Origin: Lotus japonicus | Lineage: Eukaryota; Streptophyta; Magnoliopsida; Fabales; Fabaceae | Length of the DNA stretch: 64,000 bases | Assembly: GCF_012489685.1 (NCBI RefSeq) | Contig: NC_080044.1 | Span: 30,484,369-30,548,368, forward strand | Reading direction: 5' to 3' | Part shown: piece after piece, positions 54,739 through 64,000 of the stretch | Layout: the number at the start of each line of letters is the position of its first letter | Position numbering within the stretch: position 1 is the first letter of the stretch | The notes under the pieces: generated by a model | The model's database searches: none | Told to the model about the DNA's origin: nothing | Seen by the model: the letters and a program-made list of their open reading frames with translations, nothing else | Translations under genes and position numbers: made by a program

Positions 54739-56284
54739 CTTTAAAGCAAAGTCACAGAAATACTATCAGAATCTATCGAAAACTAAGCTATCGATACTTA
54801 CTAAGGTTACACGAAGCAATACATACTCCGAGGTACGATAATCTAGCGCGAAAAGACAAGTTTTCGGAAAAGGAAATTTTCCTCCTTCCCCCTAATAGGG
54901 CTCGGCCACTTTGGTTAATTGTAGGGTTCGATTTTTCTTCGATCAAACTTGGTTCCTATGCTTTCATAAGCCGTAACTAAGGGTATTCTGAACTCGGAAA
55001 AATTATCGGATCAAAAACTGTCGCAGGGGTATTTTGGTCATGATTTTTAACTTAGGATTTTCAAAACTGAAATCCCAAAAATAAAATTTTGCAGGGACGT
55101 CACCAACGACGTTTATGACAACTAATCCTACTAACACTAAGCTAAGGCGATAGTTTTTAGCCTAAAGGTTGAAGCTTTACCTCAAAAACTCCAAAAATGG
55201 GTATTTTAGGCTCAAATTGATTCCGGCGGAATTCCGGCGACATAACGGAAAATCTAACCCGGCAGAAGTGATCTTGGGCGCATAAGGAAGAGGTTTAGAA
55301 TCAGAAATGAAAGATTCGGGATAGTTTTGCAAAAACCCATAAACTATCAGCTCAGAAAACTCTACAGAAAAGCTATGGAAAAAGCGATCGGAGGTAAGGA
55401 TTAGCGACTATACCTCGAAACCTTGAAGCAGCAACTGATTAATCAACGATCAAGCAAGGATTGAACAAAATCTTCTTCTCCTTCTTCCTTGATGAACTCG
55501 CGGCCTTGAGAGGGAAAATGGAGGAGTTTTGTGTTTTTTTCTCACTTGCTTGCTATATATAGAAAATGGTAATTCGCGGGAAAATGAAAGTTTCGCGAAT
55601 CTGATTTTTCCGGCATCATTCTCCATGAATTCTAAGATAGGTTTTGGCAAAGGAATTCCTAAGCTAAGAAGATGTCTCCTTGTATTTTTGGCAACTAATG
55701 CAAAGTCGGTGCAAAGTCGGTGTAAAACTATTTTACCCGATAAGTTGCTTTTTGCATCGAATGTCGGAATGGAAAACTTCCTTCTGAAGAAAGATTGAAA
55801 TCATCAAGAGAAATGGGTGTACGCGTGTAGAATACCCATTTGAAGCTCTGAATAGATAAAGTCTTCATTGTCGAGAAATTCTAGGGTTTTGAAATACCAG
55901 GGATTCGGTTTCGGCAACCTTCCGATGATTGGAATCGGACGTTCGTAGATCCTAGAGTTTCGCCTCGAAACGATTGTGATATATGGAAAAAGAGAAGTTC
56001 TAACATTTCTCTGAAGATTTTTGGAATTAACTTCCGTCGTGCCTAAAAGTGAAAATCAGCTATATACTAGGGTTTCTGACCTAGGTTTAAGCGTATAACG
56101 ATCGTGCTATAACTTTTATCGATCATGATGTAATCCTTTGACTTTTCCTGAACTTTCTCCTTCATAAATTTATTTCATTTGGTAAACTCTAGTTCAGGTT
56201 TCCCTTCACAATACATCAACCCTAATCGTAAATGGAAATCTCTTCCACTGATCCTAAGCTTAAAAACTTGGGTCTTACAGGATG

Positions 56285-58645
56285 GATTTTGACGGTTGTG
56301 TATGCTAGTCCTCAAGAGAGGAGAAGGATTGAACTGTGGGAAGAATTAACCTCCTTTAAAGACCAAGTCATGGGACCTTGGTGTGTGGTGGGAGATTTTA
56401 ATTCAGTCCTTTATGAATCTGAAAAAGTGGGGGGTGCACCTATAAATAGAGCAGCTGTTAATAGATTCCAAGATTGCTTAAACCTTTGCCTCCTGGATGA
56501 TCTTGGTGCAAAGGGTACTCCTTTCACTTGGCAGCGTGGGAACCTACTAGAAAGGTTGGATAGAGCTGTGGCCAATGATCTGTGGAGGACCATGTTCCCT
56601 GTGGCCTCGGTTACTAATATTCCCCTACCCTTCTCAGACCATTGTGCTGTCTTGATCAGATTAAATGCAGAAGATAGAAGACCTAAACCCTTCAAGTTCT
56701 TAGCTGCGTGGTTAAACCATCCAGATTTCCAAGAGTAAGTCCATAAACACTGGGTAGCTAATGGGGACTGGTTGGATAATATTGAGTCTTGCACTTCCAG
56801 CCTTCAGGAGTGGAACAAGATCATTTTTGGAGATATCTTCAGAATTAAGAGAAAACTTCTGGCCAGGTTGGATGGCATTCAACGTAGCCTTTGCCAAAGA
56901 GTGAACCCTCATCTTCTTAAGTTAAGAAAGAGGCTCTGGCTGGACTATGAAACCATTCTTAAGCGGGAAGAGTTATATTGGGCCCAACAAGCTAAAATCA
57001 ACTAGCTTAGACTAGGTGATAAAAACACCAAGTTCTATCACCAGAGCACAATTTGTAGGCAGCAAAGGAACAAAGTCGAGGCTCTGAGAAATGAAGATGG
57101 AGATTGGATCTATGACCCACAGGAACTCAAGAGGATGCTGGTAGACTACTATAAAAACCTCTACACCCCAGAAGACTTGGCTTCTGGCCCCCTACCTTTT
57201 CCCTTGTCCTTCCCGAAGCTTGATGACAATGAGAGTTTGGAGATGACTGAATCTGTGTTACAAGAAGAAGTGAGAGGAGCTCTATTCAGCATTGGCAACC
57301 TCAAATCCCCTGGACCCGACGGCTTCCATTCAGTTTTCTTTAAAAAGAATTGGGAACACATTAAAGATTCTTTAACAAACTTTGTGAAGGAAGTGTTTCA
57401 TAGACCTGAGAAGATCATGGAAGTAAACCAGACAATCATAGCGCTGATCCCCAAAATTACTTCCCCTGATCGAGTCTCTCAATTCAGGCCCATCTCACTC
57501 TGTAACACAAGCTACAAAGTGGTGACCAAACTTCTGGCCAGCAGAATTAGTAAGGTGCTACCTAACCTCATCTCTCCCAATCAGGCCAGTTTTGTCAAAG
57601 GGAGAAGTACCATGGACAACGTCCTCATTTTCCAAGAAGTGATCCATTCCCTTAAATCCCTTCGAGGCAAACAGGGCTACATGGCGATCAAATTAGACCT
57701 TGAGAAGGCCTATGACAGGCTGCAATGGCCCTTCATTGTTGATACTATGAAGTTCTTTGGCTTTGATGAACACTTCACCAATATTGTCCACCATTGCATC
57801 TCTTCCTCTTCAATGGCCTTGTCGTGGAGGGGGTTCTACACAGAATCTTTCAACCCTCAGCGAGGCATTAGGCAAGGGGATCCCATTTCCCCTTACCTCT
57901 TTGGCCTTTGTATTGAAATGTTGGCCCTTATGATTCAAGAAGCATGTGGTTCAGGGGAGTGGAAGCCCTTCAAAGTGGGTAGATCTGGTTCTGAAATATC
58001 CCATCTGCTTTTTGTCGATGATGTGATCCTTTTGGCAGAAGCTTCCTTGGATCAAGCTTCCCTTATCCATGATGTTTTAAGGAAGTTCTGTGATGCCTCA
58101 GGCCAGAAAGTCAGCTTAGCTAAATCCAGGGTTTTCTTCTCAAAGAATACCGAGACCAACCTAGCTGAGCAGCTATCCAACAGCCTGGAAATCCAGCAAA
58201 CTCATAACCTTGGCATGTATCTTGGTGTCCCTTTGCTGCACTCTCGAATGACTAAGGATAATTTCAACTTCCTTATTGACAAGGTAAAGAAGAAGCTCTC
58301 AGGTTGGAAAGCTAGCTCCCTTTCCTTTGCAGGTAGAGTTTCTCTCACTCAATCTTGCTTGCTTAGCCTTCCATCTTATGTCATGCAAACAACCCCCATT
58401 CCTTTAGGGGTGTGCAAAGAAGTTGAGAAACTCTGTAGGAACTTTATTTGGGGTTCCACTGTTGAGAAAAGAAAGTGCCATCTGATAAGTTGGGAAACAA
58501 TTTGCTCTCCTAAAGATTGTGGTGGTTTGGGCTTCAGGGACCTCCACTCAATAAACAGGGCCTACATGACAAAGTTAGCTTGGATAGTTAAAAAAGAGCC
58601 TAATTGCTTGTGGGCAAAGGTCTTCAAGTCAAAGTATGGCTTTAA
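56285..58645 (+). pseudogene. LINE-2 ORF2, middle part (endonuclease, reverse transcriptase)
   Basis: Endonuclease continues with VVYASPQERRR, VVGDFNSVL, FTWQRG and the catalytic SDH (PFSDHCAVL). A TAA at 56736-56738 and a TAG at 57003-57005 (a Trp codon before LRLGDKNTKF) interrupt it; the frame is otherwise kept. RT motifs: QFRPISLCNTSYKVVTKLLA, NQASFVKGRSTMDN, AIKLDLEKAYDRLQW, GIRQGDPISPYLFGLC and the catalytic FVDDVILLAEAS (both Asp present). A frameshift near 58640 ends the frame. The enzyme would nick target DNA and copy LINE RNA onto it. Confidence 0.92.
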
Positions 58646-59694
58646 CCTGCTCTTGGTGTGCTGCCCATTGCTAAACCCCCTAGCTCTCCCACTTGGAAAG
58701 GCATTTGTCATGCTTGGCACCTTGCTGATTTGGGCTCCCATTGGTCTCTGGGTGATGGGAAAACTGCCATGTTCTGGAAGGATAACTGGATTCCCTCCCT
58801 AGGGAACTTGCTGTATTTGGTCCCTGAAACTGCTCCAAACTGGCTTAAATCAGTCTCTGTTAGTTTCTATAGAGTGAATGGAGAGTGGAAGAAGGAAACT
58901 CTGCAGCAGATTTTACCCCCTGAAATCTATGATAGAGTCATAGAGACCAACCCACCCGGAGAAGGACATGGAGGTGATAGTCTCTCTTGGGGCCTCACCT
59001 CTGATGGAAAATTTAGCCTTGCTTCTGTGCACCCTATAATCCAATCTGGTGATAGTCAACCCTCTAATAGAATCTTTGGAACAATTTGGAAATTCAAAGG
59101 TCCTCCCAAGGTCCAAAGTTTCCTCTGGAAAGTGGCTCATGTTCGTCTCCTTACAAACAAGGAAAGAATGAAGAGAAGAATGACATCTGATGGCCTTTGC
59201 CCCCGCTGTATTGATGCTGAAGAAACAGTGATTCACGCTCTAAGGGACTGCCCCCACATACAACAGATCTGGAATGCCTTCCTCCTAGACAAAGATTGGA
59301 GTAAATTCTATAGCCAAGGTATCTCAAACTGGTTGGACTTCAATCTTCGTAGAAACTTTGTGCAACGTGGTGGCCTCTCTTGGCCCTTACTGTTTGGTAT
59401 AATTGCTTGGCAGATTTGGAAAGATAGATGCGATTTAGTGTTCAATAACCATATCACACTGCCAAGCAATCTGATCATCATTGCGACAAGTTTTACTTCA
59501 GAGGTGACTCGTACCCTGAACAATCCTGAGACCGTGGACCAGCTCCACTGCACGGAGCACCTTATTAAGTGGTCCAAACCTGAACAGGGAACCTGGAAGC
59601 TAAACACTGATGGATCGGTCCACACCAATTCTGGAAGGGCAGCGTGTGGTGGAATTATAAGGGACTGGAAGGGAGCTATTCTTCAGGGCTTCAG
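58646..59694 (+). pseudogene. LINE-2 ORF2, third part (zf-RVT and RNase H start)
   Basis: In the shifted frame: PSSPTWKGICHAWHLADLG, GDGKTAMFWKDNWIP, the zf-RVT region (FKGPPKVQSFLWKVAHVRLL, LCPRCIDAEETVIHALRDC) and the start of RNase H (TWKLNTDGSVHTNSG with the first catalytic Asp, then AACGGIIRDWKGAILQGF). Solo LTR G follows at the TTCAG site; the split codon is completed at 63512. Confidence 0.9.
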
Positions 59695-61048
59695 TGTAAC
59701 ACCCCGATTTCGGTGGCGTGACTTTAGTAACCAAAAGTAAACTTAATGCGGAAAAACGTGAAATATTTTTTTTTTGATAATAACTAAGACAAGACTGAAT
59801 TAAATAAAACCCAAAAGCGAAAAGCAATAGAACTAATATACAATATATAAACAGCCCCCGCTGTAGTAGTAACCTCGTCACGAGTAAACCTCTAGTGACG
59901 GAAAGAAAAGTGTAACGCCCGAAGGCAAAAGGTACAATCCACAAGAAAGGTCAAGTGTCCGCAACACCATCCCTCAAAACTGAGAATAAGTTGGCCCATC
60001 GGCCTGAAGCAAGACCTCCTAAGTCCAACCAACTCTCTGTGATTCCCGTAAAGAAACCACACCAAAAAGCTATAGGTGGGAAACTACCCTGTCCCCAAAG
60101 AAAACAAATGATGTTCAGAGCTAAGACTCTACTCCTACACTAATCCCATCTCGAGGAGCTCACACCAGCACTAAAACCTACATGCTAGCATGATCGTCGC
60201 CCGAATCTGAATTCAGAACGACCTAGTCTAAGTACACCATCCGTCCTCCTCTCGCAATGCGCTCCTGTTCCAGCATCCCAACTCTAGTTTCCCCCGAAGG
60301 GCGAACCGTCGTGAACTAGTCCGCCAAAGACATCTGACAAAGGGCGTTTGTTCGCCAAAGCACACACAGAAGACGCGAGGGTCAACTCCAAAGAATTATA
60401 TAAATAATACCACCATTAGATACCATTAAAAGATTAGCCACTTAGGCTTATAGCTAGGGATAACATCCTAGGGTTGCATATTTCTCAATGAACATAAACG
60501 ACAGTAAATCACAGTTAACATGCCTCAAATAGAATTAACAAGTACCAAACACACTCATCAACTATGTCAGTATGCATGTTGCATGAAATGATATGCAGGT
60601 TAACCCAGTCAACCAATATGCAATCCGGAACGGATGGACATCATCGGATCAGCCCTAACACCAGCCACGGTGGGACCATTTCGGCCCGTGACGCCTCTTA
60701 CTCCAACATCATCATGTAGTCAGATCAGCATAAAACCCGAAGGCCTGCCATTTCGGTCTGCTACTAAGAGTCACCTAGCAGCGCTCTTACGCGGAAATCC
60801 TGGTCTTATAACCAATTTTGGAATCCGCCATGGTCCGGTATCTCGCCGTGTTTAAACCACTTAATGAGTGCATGCAATGCAATGATTAGCCAAACAACGT
60901 CTCCGACCTCACTCGACACGTCGCCACGTGTTCTAGCTAAATTAATGTCTCTAAAAGCTTACCCTAAGGTAAAGTCGATTCTGCGACAAAATACAATAAT
61001 CATAAAATGAGTGCAACCACTCACGATGACTCTTCGGGTCATCAATGC

Positions 61049-61189
61049 TCTCACGAAGTCTCACGCTTCAGTGAAGTTTCATGCTCTCACAAGGTCTCAC
61101 GCCTCAGTGGAGTTCCATGCTTTCCACAAGGTCTCACGCCTCAGTGGAGTATCCCGCATTCACAAGGTCTCACGCCTCAGTGAAGCTTC
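61049..61189. repeat. 36-bp tandem repeat in G, ~4 copies
   Basis: The same array as in F, almost base for base; G lacks the 34-bp array of F. Confidence 0.85.
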
Positions 61190-61893
61190 TCGGCTCATCC
61201 CTTGGATGGCTAACAAACTGCTCAACGAGCGAAGGAGTACCAACATACTCAGAACTTACCAAACTCCTCAACACTTGGATCCGACGACACTTCTCGTTTT
61301 CCAAAAACTAAGGTTTGCATCCGAAGCTTCCTTTCGAGTTTATTATCTTTATTTAAAGATTTAGAGGTTGTTTAATGTCTTATGAGTTTTCTTTTCAAAA
61401 TAATATCATTTTTAGTCTTATCGAAATTCCTATAAGTTATCGGGATCTCCTAATCCCCAAATGACTCCAGAGAATGTCTCGATCCATACACATCATAACA
61501 AGGCCCGAATCTCATTCGTCCTATCAAACTTTCTCAAAACTCTCAAATAAAAATCGGCATGACCTACCCGCTATTCTCACGATTCAGAATCTCAGATTCC
61601 AGTGCAGAGCATATTTAAATCATCACAATCAACAACAAGTCATATATCAATAAATCGCATCATAAACACTTAGCACTTAGCATATAAAGCATGCACCACA
61701 CATCCTAGATTACCCACATAGCACATAGCATGTAAGACAATCTCAAAAACATTCAGTAGATGAATCATCTACATTGTCAGCCGAAGCCTCAGAAAACATT
61801 TTCCAATCACACACAATTCCAGTGCATAAACAGTAAACAATGTCGAAACATCGACCCTAAGCATTAACTAGAGATTCAGTGAGAAGCCCTCAC

Positions 61894-61971
61894 CTGCAGA
61901 TTCTCCAGGATTATCTTCTAACTCTTCCTCACAAGCAAAGCGTTGCTCCTCAGGAAATTCCTCAAAAGTTC
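61894..61971 (-). other. 78-bp exon-like segment in G
   Basis: Identical to the segment in F; open, bounded by TTTAAAG and GTGAGGG on the minus strand. Confidence 0.5.
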
Positions 61972-63511
61972 CTTTAAAGCAAAGTCACAGAAATACTATC
62001 AGAATCTATCGAAAACTAAGCTATCGATACTTACTAAGGTTACACGAAGTAATCTATACTCTAAGGTACGATAATCTAGCGCGAAAGACAAGTTTTCGGA
62101 AAAGGAAATTTTCCTCCTCCTCCCCTATAGGGCTCGGCCACTTTTGGTAATTATGGGGCTCGATTTTTCTTCGATCAAACTTGGTTCCTATGCTTTCATT
62201 AGCCGTAACTAAGGGTATTCTGAACTCGGAAAAATTATCGGATCAAAAACTGTCGCAGGGGTATTTTGGTCATGATTTTTAACTTAGAAATTTCAAAACT
62301 GAAATCCCAAAAACCAAATTTTGCAGGGACGTTACTAACGACGTTTATGACAACTAATCCTACTAACACTATGCTAAGGCGATAGTTTTTAGCCTAAAGG
62401 TTGAAGCTTTACCTCAAAAACTCCAAAAATGGGTATTTAAGGCTAAAATTGATTCCGGCGGAATTCCGGCGACATAACGGAAAATCTAATCCGGCAGAAG
62501 TGATCTTGGGCACATATAGAAGAGGTTTAGAATCAGAACTGAAAGATTCAGGATAGTTTTGCAAAAACCCATAAACTATCGGCTCAGAAAAGTCTACAGA
62601 AAAGCTATGGAAAAAGCGATCAGAGGTAAGGATTAGCGACTATACCTCGAAACCTTGAAGCAGCAACTAACGGATCAACGATCAAGCAAGTAATGAAGAA
62701 AATTCTTCTTCCTTCTTCCTTGGATGAACTCGCGGCCTTGAGGAGAGAAAATGGAGGAAAATTTGAGTTTTTCTTCCTTTCTTTGCTATATATAAAGGTT
62801 GGAAATTCGCGGGAAAATGAAAGTTTCGCGAATCTGATTTTTCCGGCGTCATTCTCCGTGAATTAATAGATATGTTTTGGCAAAAGAATTCCAAAACTAT
62901 AAAGAGGTCTCCTTGTATTTTTGGCAACTAATGCATAGTCGGTATAAAACTATTTTACCCGATAAGTTGCTTTTTGCATCGAATGTCGGAATAGAAAACT
63001 TCCTTCGGAAGAAAGATTGAAATCATCAAGAGAAATGGGTGTACGCGTGTAGAATCTTCATTTGATGTTCCGAATAGAAAAAGTCTTCATTGTCGGTTGA
63101 TTCTAGGGTTTTGAAATACCAGGGTTTCGGTTTCGGCAAACTTCCGATGATTGGAATCGGACGTTCGTAGATCCTAGAGTTTCGCCTCGAAACGATTTTG
63201 ATATATGGAAAAAGAGAAGTTCTAACATTTCTCTGAAGATTTTTGGACTAAAATCCTACAGTGTTCCAAGGGTGGAACATAGTGTTATTTCCTAAGATTC
63301 TTGTCCTAGGTTTTTAAAGCGAATATTAGTCGTGCTATAACTTAAATCGACTTCGATACAATCCTCAAACTTTTCCTGAACTTTCTCCTTCACATATTTA
63401 TTTCATTTGGTAAACTCTAGTTCAGGTTTCCCTTCACGATACATCAACCCTAATCGTGAATAGGATTCTATTTACTTGACACAAGCTTAAAAACTTGGGC
63501 CTTACATTCAG

Positions 63512-63890
63512 CACCAGATTAGGCATCTGCAACCCCCTGCGAGCAGAGCTTTATGGGATTTGGAAAGGTCTTCAAATGGCCTAAGATCTCAAGGTGAACC
63601 GCTTGCTAGTAGAGACAGACTCCAGTGAAGCCTTCAAGCTCATTACCCAATGTTGTCCCATGGAACACCCTTGCAGGGACCTTGTGCAGGAGATTTTTCA
63701 CCTTGCTGATATGAATTGGGAAATCTGGTTTAGTGACATATACAGGGAAGCCAACAAGAGTGCTAATTTCTTAGCCTCCTTTGGCCATGGGGTACATAAT
63801 TTTAGCTTCAATGGGGAGAATGTTCCCCGGGGGCTCCTTTCTATCATTACTAATGATGTAATGGGAGTTACCACTCCCAGACTTTTGTAG
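63512..63890 (+). pseudogene. LINE-2 ORF2, last part (RNase H end)
   Basis: The frame continues from 59694: TRLGICNPLRAELYGIWKGL (catalytic Glu in RAELYG), a TAA at 63582-63584, LLVETDSSEAFKLI (catalytic Asp in ETDS) and REANKSANFLASFGHG, where the last catalytic position, usually Asp in SADFLA, is Asn. It ends at the TAG at 63888-63890. Confidence 0.9.
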
Positions 63891-63926
63891 TTTCTGTTTT
63901 CCTGGGCTTTCGCCCTCAAAATTATC

Positions 63927-63938
63927 AAAAAAAAAAAA
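63927..63938 (+). other. LINE-2 poly(A) tail
   Basis: Twelve A residues 37 bases after the ORF2 stop mark the 3' end of the LINE. No matching TSD was found near 50400. Confidence 0.8.
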
Positions 63939-63941
63939 TAA

Positions 63942-64000
63942 CAAGTGAAAACGCTGAAAATGTGTAAACACAGACCGCTGAAAACGTGAAACAACTTTTA
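63942..64000. repeat. Copy of CACTA subterminal sequence at the window edge
   Basis: These 59 bases (from CAAGTGAAAACGCTG to CAACTTTTA) are identical to 48567-48625 near the right end of the CACTA element, in the same orientation. LINE-2 is therefore followed by a second copy of that family, cut off by the window end. Confidence 0.85.

Larger units (their letters stand above)
52246..56279 (-). repeat. Solo LTR F in LINE-2 ORF2, TSD GGATG
   Basis: The 4,034-bp block starts TGTAACACCCCG and ends GGGTCTTACA on the plus strand, flanked by GGATG at 52241-52245 and 56280-56284. It is the longest copy because it carries a private 34-bp array in addition to the 36-bp array. It is very similar to G. 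No internal domain is present. Confidence 0.93.
59695..63506 (-). repeat. Solo LTR G in LINE-2 ORF2, TSD TTCAG
   Basis: The 3,812-bp block starts TGTAACACCCCG and ends GGGCCTTACA on the plus strand, flanked by TTCAG at 59690-59694 and 63507-63511. A ~40-base private insertion near 63255 (CAGTGTTCCAAGGGTGGAAC) is not in the sister copies. TATA at about 62786 on the minus strand. Confidence 0.93.
50402..63938 (+). mobile_element. LINE-2: L1-type LINE cut by solo LTRs F and G
   Basis: ORF1, ORF2 and a poly(A) tail at 63927-63938 are present. Without F and G it is about 5.7 kb, close to full length for plant L1-type LINEs. The ORF1 start codon is missing, so a small 5' truncation is likely. Removing F with one GGATG copy, and G with one TTCAG copy, restores the ORF2 frame exactly at both sites. 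It still has nonsense codons and two frameshifts. Confidence 0.92.

Noticed and set aside
50402..63890. Host gene with large introns
   Set aside because: The interruptions are solo LTRs with TSDs, and the parts form a LINE with poly(A), not an exon-intron gene.
1..64000. Host protein-coding genes, tRNA genes, CRISPR arrays
   Set aside because: Every long ORF could be assigned to a transposable element or judged a shadow; no tRNA cloverleaf or CRISPR-type regular direct-repeat array was seen, and CRISPR is not expected in a plant.

Overview
This window is flowering-plant nuclear DNA made almost entirely of transposable elements nested inside one another. I found no ordinary host gene, tRNA, rRNA array or CRISPR. 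The mix (a SIRE/Maximus-type copia with an env-like ORF, an Athila/Tat-like gag-only element, chromovirus-like pol, plant L1-type LINEs with RNase H, CACTA, hAT and a Cassandra-like TRIM) is angiosperm. A legume is my guess from the SIRE-type element; the species is not determined. Most boundaries rest on TG...CA ends plus target-site duplications (TSDs) that I read directly, so the nesting order is well supported.

Layout. (1) 1-~3190: 3' part of a Ty3/gypsy element with an open pol, whose 3' LTR appears to start inside the ORF. (2) 3310-4520: solo SIRE-like LTR (TSD ATTTA). (3) 4640-5250: degenerate minisatellite with a conserved ~24-bp core. (4) 5340-6714: unresolved. (5) 6715-50129: an old LINE (LINE-1) split into five pieces by a copia element C (7350-16695, itself holding solo LTR D), an Athila/Tat-like non-autonomous element B (17197-43855, TSD AAGGG), a CACTA element (44030-48937, itself holding a hAT) and a decayed LTR. 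Inside B sits the SIRE-like element A (20507-41445, TSD GAGTT). Inside A sit a hAT-like element (26523-27516), a palindromic Cassandra-like element H (29850-30723) and solo LTR E1 (31771-39341), which itself contains solo LTR E2 (35304-39166). The deepest chain is LINE-1 > B > A > E1 > E2. (6) 50402-63938: a second, more complete LINE (LINE-2: ORF1 with zinc knuckle; ORF2 with endonuclease, RT, zf-RVT and RNase H), cut by solo LTRs F (TSD GGATG) and G (TSD TTCAG), ending in poly(A). (7) 63942-64000: 59 bp identical to a subterminal part of the CACTA element.

D, E1, E2, F and G belong to one family of 3.7-4.0 kb solo LTRs. Each has TG...CA ends, a conserved TATA box and a 78-bp open segment flanked by splice-like AG/GT.

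Most coding regions are dead, with nonsense codons, frameshifts, lost catalytic residues and insertions. Exceptions are the env-like ORF of A (23089-25986), an antisense coiled-coil ORF in A's 3' region (22495-22887), the gag-like ORF of B (19025-20332) and the partial gypsy pol (1-2289). The best candidates for something undescribed are element H, a 5S-bearing TRIM whose two LTRs are inverted so that both integrated ends are the same LTR end; the antisense ORF of A; and the 78-bp constant-length exon-like segment in the giant LTRs.
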